Of a DNA stretch of 54,064 nucleotides, positions 9,085-17,730 are shown piece by piece. The stretch's first letter is position 1. Every line of letters starts with the position of its first letter. Made by a program: the position numbers and the translations under genes. The notes below the pieces were generated by a model. That model worked only from the letters and a program-made list of their open reading frames with translations. It had not been told where the DNA came from and made no database searches. The stretch is from Verrucomicrobiia bacterium (lineage in GTDB: Bacteria > Verrucomicrobiota > Verrucomicrobiia > Limisphaerales > JAJOIW01): positions 1 to 54,064 of the forward strand of contig JAUIAG010000003.1 in assembly GCA_030425355.1 (NCBI GenBank), written 5' to 3'.

Positions 9085-10329
9085 TCAATATTTGGCGGAA
9101 AGGGCGGCGCGGTAGGCTTTGAGGAGGTTTTCGACAGATTGATCCCAGCTCAGCGGTCCATCCATGCGCTGCAGTCCGATGCGCCCCATCTCATCCCGCC
9201 GCCCGGGATTGTCCGCGAGGTATGCGATGCCCATGGCGAGCGCTTCGGGCGAGTTCTCGGAGACGTAATGTCCGGCGTCGGCGGCCGAGGCCCGCCCTTC
9301 CTTCAGATCAAAGAGCACCTGTGATTTCCCGAAGGTCATGTATTCGAGGACTTTGTTCATGGTGCAGTGGTGATTGTATGGATTGATGGGGTCGCTGGAA
9401 GCCCCGAGATCCATGGTCTTCAGTGCGCTGAAGAGAAACTCATTGGAAACCCGCCCCGGCATGTCGACATGCTCCTGGAGATTCAGGTTGTCCCGCAGAG
9501 CGACCAGAGAATCGTATTCCGGCCCTGTCCCCATGAGAAGAAAGTGGATATCATCCCGCCCCATGCCGTGAACCAGGTGGTGGGCGGCACGGATCAGGTA
9601 ATCCACTCCATCGGCATTCCCCATCACTCCGACATAACCGACGAGGATCGCTCGCCCCTTGCGGAGTGACGGGTCGGGATGCACCTCGGCGCGATTGACT
9701 CTGGGGGCTGTCCGCACCACAAAAACCTGCCCGGGACTCATTCTGCCCCGGCCAAGGGCGATCTCGCGGACTGACTCATTGGTGGCTATGGCGACGTCAG
9801 CGGTGCGGTAAGTGAGAAACTCCGCGCATCGCACAAACCAGTAAAAAAGACCCCGGGAGCCGAACTTTGCCTCGAACATCTCCGGCCACGCATCGTGAAT
9901 ATCATAAATAATCCGGGCCCCCAGAAGTTTGAATGGCAGAGCGACAAGGAACAGGAGATCGGGCGGGTTGCAGAGATGGATAATATCGGGCCGCCATGTC
10001 CACCATACGCGGAGTGCCAGAAGAAATTCCCCCGCCAGCGCCGAGGCATACTCGGCGAAGAAACCGACAAATCCCCCCGCCTCATCGGAAATCCAGTGGC
10101 GGTAGATGTGAATCCCGTCGAGGACTTCGTGACGGCGGTTGTATCCGCGCATCCTCGGGCATATGACGATGACCTGATACCCGGCATCCCGGAGTGCACA
10201 GGATTCCTGCCAGACGCGCCGGTCGAGAGGGACCGGAAGATTCTCCACGATTATCAGGACGCAGGGCTTCTCCACGCGATTGAAGAAACTCCGCCCCATC
10301 AGCGCCTTTAACTTCTTGCCGGGATTCAT
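9085..10329 (-). CDS. Glycosyltransferase family 4 (GT4)
   Basis: VLIIVENLPVPLDRRVWQESCALRDAGYQVIVICP, GYVGVMGNADGVDYLIRAAHHL, LGASSDPINPYNHHCTMNKVLEYMTFGKSQVLFDL. Start placed at internal Met (MNPGKKL) rather than ORF-track start 10416. Confidence 0.88.
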   Translation of the reverse strand: MNPGKKLKALMGRSFFNRVEKPCVLIIVENLPVPLDRRVWQESCALRDAGYQVIVICPRMRGYNRRHEVLDGIHIYRHWISDEAGGFVGFFAEYASALAGEFLLALRVWWTWRPDIIHLCNPPDLLFLVALPFKLLGARIIYDIHDAWPEMFEAKFGSRGLFYWFVRCAEFLTYRTADVAIATNESVREIALGRGRMSPGQVFVVRTAPRVNRAEVHPDPSLRKGRAILVGYVGVMGNADGVDYLIRAAHHLVHGMGRDDIHFLLMGTGPEYDSLVALRDNLNLQEHVDMPGRVSNEFLFSALKTMDLGASSDPINPYNHHCTMNKVLEYMTFGKSQVLFDLKEGRASAADAGHYVSENSPEALAMGIAYLADNPGRRDEMGRIGLQRMDGPLSWDQSVENLLKAYRAALSAKY

Positions 10330-10454
10330 CTGGATTGGATGCGAGACAGTCTCAAGTATGACACATTCCCCTGCCCCGATGCACGGGTAAATCCCTGTGG
10401 AAGCCGGGCCGGCCATTGAGGCCGGAAAGCCCGGGACTGCGGGGGGCCGGAGAA

Positions 10455-11555
10455 TCAGCCCTCGGCCACATTGACGTAGACTTTGAGAGCGGAGGAGTCC
10501 TCCAGAAGTTCCATGACCTTCCTGTAGTTGTCGAGGCCATCAACCGGATGTGTCAGAATCCGCTGCAGCACCCCGGGGAACATCGACTCTGCAAATCCGA
10601 GATCCGCTATGGCTTTCTCAAAGTGGCGGAAGTTGGAGTTGACAGACCCGAGCATGAGTTTGTTGCCGAGGACCCACTGGAGGTTGATCTTGTCAGAGGG
10701 AATTTCGATGCGGCGGTCACCACCGGTGATACTGGTCCACACCAGCGCCCCGTTGAGGTTGAGGACTTCCATGGCCTCGAAAGCCACCCCACTGTGGCCG
10801 GTGCTCTCGATGATCAGGTCCGGCTTGCCGACCTGAGCAGCCAGCTCAGCAAGCGACTTCTTCCGCGTGCTGACATAAGTCGCGCCCATGGCTTCGGCGA
10901 TCTCCGCCTTGAGATTCGGGGCTTCGCTGCGTGCGATGGTGAAGGTGCGTATTCCCCGCAGACGGAGGATCATGGTGGTGAGAAGCCCGATCTGTCCGGA
11001 ACCGAGCACGAAGGCGGTCCGTGGTTCCCAAACCTGTAGACGGCGCTGGGCATGGATTGCCTCGTCGACCGCCTTGTAGGCCACCGATGCAGGCTCGCAC
11101 AGCACGTGAAGGTGCTTCAGTGACTCGGGCACCTTGATGATATATTCCATATCATCCACGAAATACTCAGTGAGGTATCCATGGAGAAGATTGATGCCCC
11201 GTTCATAATAGGTTTCTTCAGTGGTGATATCGGACCGGCCAATGCGGTCGAAAATGGAATCACCCGGACGCCGCACGGTGCAGGTCACATAATCGCCGGG
11301 CTTCACGTGGCGGACCGCTGCCCCCACCTGCTCAACCACTCCAAAACATTCATGCCCGAGAACCAGAAAATCACTCCCTTCCGGGGCATTTCCATAAAGG
11401 GCTTCATTAATCTCCGCATCTGTGGCGTCAACACCAACCTTCAAAACCTTCACAAGCACCCCCCGCCCGTCCGGGATGCTGTTGATGTCGGGATACGGAA
11501 TATCCTCGAGATGGATACTGTGCGCTTTGCCTGGATAGACAGCTACCGCCTTCAT
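10455..11555 (-). CDS. Zinc-dependent MDR alcohol/glucose dehydrogenase family protein
   Basis: 366 aa: [55 protein letters not shown]-terminal region like glucose-1-dehydrogenase type MDRs. Confidence 0.82.
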   Translation of the reverse strand: MKAVAVYPGKAHSIHLEDIPYPDINSIPDGRGVLVKVLKVGVDATDAEINEALYGNAPEGSDFLVLGHECFGVVEQVGAAVRHVKPGDYVTCTVRRPGDSIFDRIGRSDITTEETYYERGINLLHGYLTEYFVDDMEYIIKVPESLKHLHVLCEPASVAYKAVDEAIHAQRRLQVWEPRTAFVLGSGQIGLLTTMILRLRGIRTFTIARSEAPNLKAEIAEAMGATYVSTRKKSLAELAAQVGKPDLIIESTGHSGVAFEAMEVLNLNGALVWTSITGGDRRIEIPSDKINLQWVLGNKLMLGSVNSNFRHFEKAIADLGFAESMFPGVLQRILTHPVDGLDNYRKVMELLEDSSALKVYVNVAEG

Positions 11556-11766
11556 ATTTTATTCAGTCTTTTCTCAGTCTTTTTTGATTCTTGTCAAAGG
11601 AAGGGTGGAGTGTGGACAAGACAGGTCCACATATCAATCCCAACCATGGAATGGCCGGCCCGATTATCCGCTCCGAAATTGTCACATGATTCTCACATGA
11701 TTGCCCGGGAAGCAGACTTTTCATCGCCGCACAAATGACGGACACTATGGATGAATTCCCACGGGT

Positions 11767-12552
11767 ATGCAAAAGATATGCAAGCCATGTTCAGTAAATT
11801 GGAGTTATCGGGCCGGAGCCCGGGGATTCACGCTGATTGAGCTGCTGGTGGTCATTGCCATCATCGCCATACTGGCCAGCCTCCTCGTCCCTGCACTCGG
11901 GCATGCCAAAGAAAGCGCCAGACGCATTTCATGCCTCAATAACATGCGTCAGTGGGGCATGGGAATGATGCTCTACACTCAGGACAATGAGGACGAACTG
12001 CCCGATGAGAAGTTCAGCACCGGAAACCGCTGGAGCCAGATCCTCGAGGAATCCAACATCGGCGCATGGCCCATCTCCATTCCCGCCGTGGTCAACAAAC
12101 CCGGTGCCCTCCACTACGCCAGACAATTCGCTGACCGGGAATCGACTGATTTCTATTCCAGGGGATCGATGTTTCACTGCCCCACGGCACGCTTTGCTCC
12201 CGATCTCATGAGCCGCGCCCTCTTCAGTCTGGGCATGAACTCCAAGCTCGTCGTGGACAACATGATGGTCCGCCACAGCGCCATCAAACTGCCGGCCCGG
12301 ACCGCCCTCATGGTAGAAGCCGGCTCACCGGGAGAAAAACCCTTCTCCCCGAATCAGTCAAACTTCAACGGCCAGCCCAATGTCTTTGCCTCCCGCTTCT
12401 CCGTGCGACATGCCGGATCAGGCAACATCGTCTTTGCCGATGGCCACGCTGATTCCTTCAGAGGACAGGACATCGTCAGCCCGGAAGGCAGGGCATGGTT
12501 CCCCTACCGCGCCGTCATCTGGACCCCCTCCCCCTCCATCGACCCCAACTGA
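11767..12552 (+). CDS. Type II secretion/prepilin-like protein with N-methylation motif and H-X9-DG motif
   Basis: [49 protein letters not shown]-terminal [18 protein letters not shown]. Confidence 0.9.
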   Translation: MQKICKPCSVNWSYRAGARGFTLIELLVVIAIIAILASLLVPALGHAKESARRISCLNNMRQWGMGMMLYTQDNEDELPDEKFSTGNRWSQILEESNIGAWPISIPAVVNKPGALHYARQFADRESTDFYSRGSMFHCPTARFAPDLMSRALFSLGMNSKLVVDNMMVRHSAIKLPARTALMVEAGSPGEKPFSPNQSNFNGQPNVFASRFSVRHAGSGNIVFADGHADSFRGQDIVSPEGRAWFPYRAVIWTPSPSIDPN

Positions 12553-12642
12553 CAGGGTGACAGGCTCCTTTTTCCTGCATGGAACAGCAACGAATTCCTT
12601 CGTTCTCGAACGAATAAAGTGCATGGCACCATGTGACGGACA

Positions 12643-12799
12643 CCCGCTTCTCCATGCGATATGCCGGATCAGGCAACATCGTCAGCCCGGGTGGACAGAG
12701 TGTGACTGCAGGGTGACAGGCTCTTTTTTCCTGCCACCGGCAATTACGAATTCCTTCGTTAAATCATGAATAAAGTGCATGGCACCTTGTGACGGACAG
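12643..12799 (+). pseudogene. Degenerate partial duplication of the 3' end and downstream flank of the prepilin gene
   Basis: cccgcttctccatgcgatatgccggatcaggcaacatcgtcagcccgg repeats 12392-12440 of the CDS; then gggtgacaggctcttttttcctg, acgaattccttcgtt, gaataaagtgcatggcacc, tgtgacggaca repeat the flank at 12554-12641. Confidence 0.8.
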
Positions 12800-12821
12800 T
12801 GGGGAAATAAGAGAAGAGAAA

Positions 12822-12857
12822 GGCCCCGATTGACGGATAGCCGGGTCAATCGGGGCT
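12822..12857 (-). terminator. Strong hairpin, probable terminator/convergent boundary
   Basis: GCCCCGATTGAC ggatagccgg GTCAATCGGGGC perfect 12-bp stem just downstream of the minus-strand gene, followed on the minus strand by a T/C-rich tract. Confidence 0.6.
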
Positions 12858-12920
12858 GTGAAAACTGGATGAAGATTAATTGGGATTGGTAAAAAAACCG
12901 CCGGATCGGACGGGGAGAAA

Positions 12921-14003
12921 TCAGTAGACGCCCTCGACGATTTTCTTGGTCATGGCGCCGAAGGGCCTGACCTGGGCCACGCCATCCCATGGGTATTGGC
13001 GGCATGGTTTTCTTCTGATGGCTTCATCGCGCTCGAGGAATCTGGGTACGAAGAACTCTGAAGTCAGTGTGGTGAGCTCGACCCGTCCCCATGCGTCGTA
13101 AGGAACGGTCTGATTGGTGTTTTCGGGTTCGACCACCCGGAGGATGGCCCGGGGCTGGGGCGCATGATAGGTGATGGAGAAGTTGTCTTCCGGGGTGAGC
13201 GGTCGGTGAGCAGCCAGACCCATGAGGGTATTGCCGTATGTGGGAACGAATCCGATCTGACCTTCGAGGACTTCCTCGACGATGAAGCGGGTGTATTGCG
13301 GGTCCATGGTGGTGCCGCCGCAGAAGACTCCCTTGACACCGGCGTTCACGAGGCTGATCCGCTCGGAGATGGCTTCGAGCAGTTTCGGCGTGGTGAAGAT
13401 TGCCGAGACGCTCCTGTTTTTGAGGATGAGGAGTGCCTGGTCGACGACGTGCTGCATGTAGGCCCTCGCCTGCTCGGGCTGCCCGGAGGCGATCACTTTT
13501 TTGACCCATCGGGGATCGAGGTCGACGAAGTAGCATGAACAGCCGCGGACGTTGGCGAGGTGTTCAATGGCCAGGCGGAGGCGGCGGGGGCCGGTTGGAC
13601 CCACCATCAGCCAGTAATGGTTTCTGGGGAAATGCTCGTCGCTGAGGGACTCGGAAAACTGGCTGTAATCGATCTTGTAGTCTTCCCACCCGATGCGCTG
13701 TTTGGGCATACCGGTGGTTCCGCCGGTCTCGAATATATTGAATGGCTTCCCCTTATATGCCTTGGGAATCCACACTTCATTGGGGAGATCCCGCAGGTAT
13801 GTGTCCCCGTCAAAGTGATCGAACTTGACCAGGTCGGCGGTGGTTTTTATTTCCTCGATCGGGTTCCATGAGGATTTTTCCAGCCATTCGAGCCAGAAAG
13901 GGCACCCTGTTTCCGGAGAGAAATGCCACTTGATTGTTTCGCGCAGGTGCGCGTCGAGTTTTTCCTGAGCCGAAGAAACGGCCGATTCAGAAGCTGGTTC
14001 CAT
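12921..14003 (-). CDS. PaaK/phenylacetate-CoA ligase-like adenylate-forming protein (short form)
   Basis: 360 aa: FNIFETGGTTGMPKQRIGWEDY (AMP-binding P-loop), GVKGVFCGGTTMDPQYTRFIVEEV, FVPTYGNTLMG. Confidence 0.75.
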   Translation of the reverse strand: MEPASESAVSSAQEKLDAHLRETIKWHFSPETGCPFWLEWLEKSSWNPIEEIKTTADLVKFDHFDGDTYLRDLPNEVWIPKAYKGKPFNIFETGGTTGMPKQRIGWEDYKIDYSQFSESLSDEHFPRNHYWLMVGPTGPRRLRLAIEHLANVRGCSCYFVDLDPRWVKKVIASGQPEQARAYMQHVVDQALLILKNRSVSAIFTTPKLLEAISERISLVNAGVKGVFCGGTTMDPQYTRFIVEEVLEGQIGFVPTYGNTLMGLAAHRPLTPEDNFSITYHAPQPRAILRVVEPENTNQTVPYDAWGRVELTTLTSEFFVPRFLERDEAIRRKPCRQYPWDGVAQVRPFGAMTKKIVEGVY

Positions 14004-14063
14004 TGAATGAAAAAAATGACTTATTTTTAAGATGCTGCAAGTTGAGTGATGACAAATGAGAAA

Positions 14064-14095
14064 CGGCGGGACGGGGTGAGTCCCCCTGTCCCGCC
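14064..14095 (-). terminator. GC-rich hairpin terminator downstream of symporter gene
   Basis: cggcgggacggggtgagtccccctgtcccgccg inverted repeat immediately after the minus-strand stop. Confidence 0.6.
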
Positions 14096-14105
14096 GGTGA
14101 AGTTT

Positions 14106-15752
14106 TCAGGATGGCTTCCCGTCGGAATCAAGCGGGAAGAACTTGCGAAGTGTCTGGTCAGACGGCGGCCTTGTGAAAAGGGACACGGCGATAAGTGCGA
14201 CTGTCGAAGCGAGGACAATGAAGGTCACCGGCATGACTCCGGCCACAAGGTATTCCCCGTGCTCCACTTTACCGAAGATGGCGTCTTTGCCACGGGCGAG
14301 GGCATCATGAGCGAACAGTGTCCATGTGACGACTGTGGCAGCGATGCTGGCAAAGACACCGGCCCGCGTGGTTCTTTTCCAGTATATCGACGCAAAGGCG
14401 ATGGGAAACAGGGCTGAGAATCCACTGAAGCACCAGACACCGAGGTTGAAGACGCTTTTCGGATCGAGCAGCGAAATACCATAGGTGATGGTGACTATCA
14501 GCACGATGAAACAGCGGCCGATCCAGACCTTCTGGGTGTCTGAAAACTTGTCCTTTCCAAACAGCGGGATCACAAAATCATTGGTGAACATGCTGCCGAT
14601 GCAGACAAACTGCGAATCAAGGGAACTCATGATCGCCGCCAGAACGCCGGCCGAGAAGAGTCCAACCAGGATCTTGTTGGCCATGAATTTGCCCACCATG
14701 ACACCGAGCACCGCATTGGCATTGGGACTGCCGTTCGGGAGGCTCGGAACTTTCAGTTCACCTGACTCAAACATGCCGGCGGCCCATATCCCGAGGAGAA
14801 TACAGGGCACCCAGACCAGCATGATGCAGATGGGGTGAGCAATGACGGTGAGCCGGAACGCCTTGGCGCTCCGGGCTGTCAGCCAGTGCTGAAACAGGTG
14901 GGGGAACATACCGACGCTCAACGGCACCAGCATGTAACTGATGAAGTGCGGCACACTCATCAGACCTTCGCGGCTCAGCTTTTCCGGAGCATTTTCCAAT
15001 GCTCTCTGGGAGGCCGTCTGTAGTCCCCCCAGACCGTCGGCAATCACGATGAATCCGACAAGGCCCATCAGCATGAACACGATTGTCTGAAAGGTGTTGG
15101 CCCAGGCAGCGGAGCGGACCCCACCGTAGAACACATAGAAAAGCACCACCACGCAGATGACGAGGCCGGTGACCCATGGAGGAACAGCGCCGGGAGGGCT
15201 GGAACTGCCGCCAGCAAAGGTTTCCGGGAACATATTCCGGGTGATGCCGCCAATGTAGGATCCTGCGCCGAGAAGTCCGACGAGAAGGTAGGGAATGATC
15301 AGTCCCACCAGAATGGGGAAGAGCACGTATCCAAGCGTTTTCGACTCAAACCTGTCGCGGAAAAACTGGATCTGTGTGACGTAGCCGTACTTCTTGCCGA
15401 ATGCCCACATGCGAATTCCGATCAGGAAGAAACAGGCGGCATGGATGAGGGCCGAGCTTGATGCCATAAGTCCGTAGACTCCGATGCCAAGACTGAAAGC
15501 CTTGCCTGTCGATCCGACCATCGCAAATGCGGTCATGGTCGTGCCGAAAACACTCATCAGCAGCATGAATGGACCAATCGAGTGACTGGCGGCAAAGAAG
15601 TCTGAACTGGAGCCCCGGAAGAGGCGGCTGGATGCCCACCCGATGCCGAAGAGCACCAGCATGTAGGCTATGATAACGAAGAGCGGAGTCCGGTCAGCAT
15701 GAGCTGCCGCCTGAGCCGGAGCCTGAGCCAGCATGAACAGAGAGGTGTTCAT
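14106..15752 (-). CDS. Sodium:solute symporter (SSS) family protein
   Basis: 548 aa, ~13 TMs; SSDFFAASHSIGPFMLLMSVFGTTMTAFAMVGSTGKAF, VLAAIMSSLDSQFVCIGSMFTNDF. Confidence 0.92.
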   Translation of the reverse strand: MNTSLFMLAQAPAQAAAHADRTPLFVIIAYMLVLFGIGWASSRLFRGSSSDFFAASHSIGPFMLLMSVFGTTMTAFAMVGSTGKAFSLGIGVYGLMASSSALIHAACFFLIGIRMWAFGKKYGYVTQIQFFRDRFESKTLGYVLFPILVGLIIPYLLVGLLGAGSYIGGITRNMFPETFAGGSSSPPGAVPPWVTGLVICVVVLFYVFYGGVRSAAWANTFQTIVFMLMGLVGFIVIADGLGGLQTASQRALENAPEKLSREGLMSVPHFISYMLVPLSVGMFPHLFQHWLTARSAKAFRLTVIAHPICIMLVWVPCILLGIWAAGMFESGELKVPSLPNGSPNANAVLGVMVGKFMANKILVGLFSAGVLAAIMSSLDSQFVCIGSMFTNDFVIPLFGKDKFSDTQKVWIGRCFIVLIVTITYGISLLDPKSVFNLGVWCFSGFSALFPIAFASIYWKRTTRAGVFASIAATVVTWTLFAHDALARGKDAIFGKVEHGEYLVAGVMPVTFIVLASTVALIAVSLFTRPPSDQTLRKFFPLDSDGKPS

Positions 15753-16030
15753 TGATCACCTCCCTGGGGCTGCGCGGAGCCGGAGCCGGGAACAATTGTT
15801 GGAGCCGGAGGTGGGGCGTCATCAGGCGCCTCCGCCCAGGCTTCAATCTCGGAAGGCCAGGCCAGCTTTGTCGCTCCGAACCATACCAGCGCCGCAAGGC
15901 ATGAGAACACCGTATGGTAGAACAACCCCAGTGGCATGAAACCGAAAACCAGGGCCTTGTTGTCCCACCACCAGAAATCCTGATGGAGGATGGCAAGAAG
16001 TATCACCAGGCCATAAATAAGTTTTCTCAT
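15749..16030 (-). CDS. Small DUF3311-like membrane protein partner of the symporter
   Basis: 93 aa: ILHQDFWWWDNKALVFGFMPLGLFYHTVFS; overlaps SSS start by 4 nt. Confidence 0.75.
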   Translation of the reverse strand: MRKLIYGLVILLAILHQDFWWWDNKALVFGFMPLGLFYHTVFSCLAALVWFGATKLAWPSEIEAWAEAPDDAPPPAPTIVPGSGSAQPQGGDQ

Positions 16031-16097
16031 ATTTTCAGAGTGAGGATCGGATCAGAGATGGATAGATCTGCCGGTGCCGGGAGGACAAGATCCCCGC

Positions 16098-17678
16098 TCA
16101 ATCGGCAACAGCAGTCTTCGTTTGTTTTTCTATGGCGTAGAGATGCGTCTGGGTTGCCACGTAGAGGACGTTGTTTGCGACAATCGGAGTCGAGTAGATC
16201 GGAGCGTCAAACCAGTCCTCGAAAATAGGCTCGTCATTTTCGGCATCAAAATCCTTGGAGGCGGGAAGGATGACAAAGTCGCCATCCTCGTCGGAGGCGA
16301 AAACCTTGCCGTCGGCAACAAGTGTGGAGCTCCACATATGCGCCTTCATGTCATAGATCCAGTGCTCTTCGCCGGTCTCCGCATCAAGGCAGTAGACAAA
16401 GCCGGAGTAGTCAGCCACAAAAAGCAGGCCTGTCTCCGGATCAATACTCACTGTGGAGATGGTTCTGTGAATCTTGTCGTAGTCCCAGATAAGACCGCTG
16501 CCGGTGATGTCTCCTTTTTTGGTGGCATCGATGCAGACCAGACGTCCGACGCCCTCGCCGTGTTCAGGATCCTGACCGATGGCTACATACACACGGTTCT
16601 TGTAGAAGACCGGTGTGGCGATGATTTCGCTGGGGCCGTCCGCAGCCGGGTATTTGATGGGCTGACCGTCTTCGAATTTGTATTTGTCGGGGACGCAGTC
16701 AAAGCGCCAGATCTCCGGCAGGACATTCAGACCCTCGTCGTCGTTGTAGACAGGCTTGGGATCGAATGCATAACAGAAACCGTCGCCCGCTCCGAAGAAA
16801 ACCATTTTCTGGCCGTTCACCTCGCCCATCGACGGGGAGGACCAGTTGCAGTGCATCAGATTCTCGCTGATTCCGGACATTTCCTCGCCCAGCAGTTTTC
16901 CTGTTTTCTTATCAAGCGCGACAAGACACGGAGCCAGCGGTGAAGGGATGTTAAGGTGGGACCAGTCCTGGCCATTTGAGGTGGTGCAGAAGACCTTGTC
17001 CTCGACAATCAGCACGGAGGAACTCGCGATGTTGTGAGGGAAAACGCCAAGTTCCTCACGCATGTCGAAGACCCAAATGATGTCCGCGTCCAGTTCGCCG
17101 GGTTCCATGGGGGGCTCCCCGGGGCCGGCCATATACTGCCCTTCGCTCTTGAACGGACCATCGTTGCCGTTCTTCATGCCATGAACATCAAGGCAGAGCA
17201 CTTCGCACCGGTTGGAGACGAGATACACCCTGTCACCTTCGACAGCCGGTGAGGAGCAGATGCCGAGGAACTCCCAGTCACTGACTTTGCCGGCACCCAG
17301 CTTGGGAACAACCAGCTGCCAGTGAAGTTCACCGGTCTTTTCATCAAGGCAGTAAACGACACCGCGGTCACCCTTGTGTCGCGGGTCACGCGGTGATTCA
17401 TTGTTGGTTCCAATGTAGACACGCCCGTCGGCAACGGTCGTGTTCCCGTAGGCCTGGGATCCAAGCTTGGCAACCCATTTGACGTTCTCGGTAGTCGAAA
17501 GATCGATGTTTTCAGAGTTGTCGAGAAATTCGCCGGGCTCAACCGATGTAGGGAGGTTCTTTGCGTCCGAGTAAAGGTTCCGGTTTGGCGAACCGCCCCA
17601 CATGGACCAGTCTGCCGCTCCGGCCGTCGATACCATGGCGACGGCCACTGCAACGATTCCGTAAATATTATTTTTCAT
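16098..17678 (-). CDS. Secreted PQQ-like beta-propeller repeat protein
   Basis: 526 aa; signal peptide MKNNIYGIVAVAVAMVSTAGAADW; repeated blades such as VADGRVYIGTNNES..GVVYCLDEKTGELHWQL, PVFYKNRVYVAIGQD. Confidence 0.9.
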   Translation of the reverse strand: MKNNIYGIVAVAVAMVSTAGAADWSMWGGSPNRNLYSDAKNLPTSVEPGEFLDNSENIDLSTTENVKWVAKLGSQAYGNTTVADGRVYIGTNNESPRDPRHKGDRGVVYCLDEKTGELHWQLVVPKLGAGKVSDWEFLGICSSPAVEGDRVYLVSNRCEVLCLDVHGMKNGNDGPFKSEGQYMAGPGEPPMEPGELDADIIWVFDMREELGVFPHNIASSSVLIVEDKVFCTTSNGQDWSHLNIPSPLAPCLVALDKKTGKLLGEEMSGISENLMHCNWSSPSMGEVNGQKMVFFGAGDGFCYAFDPKPVYNDDEGLNVLPEIWRFDCVPDKYKFEDGQPIKYPAADGPSEIIATPVFYKNRVYVAIGQDPEHGEGVGRLVCIDATKKGDITGSGLIWDYDKIHRTISTVSIDPETGLLFVADYSGFVYCLDAETGEEHWIYDMKAHMWSSTLVADGKVFASDEDGDFVILPASKDFDAENDEPIFEDWFDAPIYSTPIVANNVLYVATQTHLYAIEKQTKTAVAD

Positions 17679-17730
17679 GGTGAGTATCAGTTAAAATAAG
17701 TTTGAATGTCTGTTCGGTTGTGTGGGCTCA

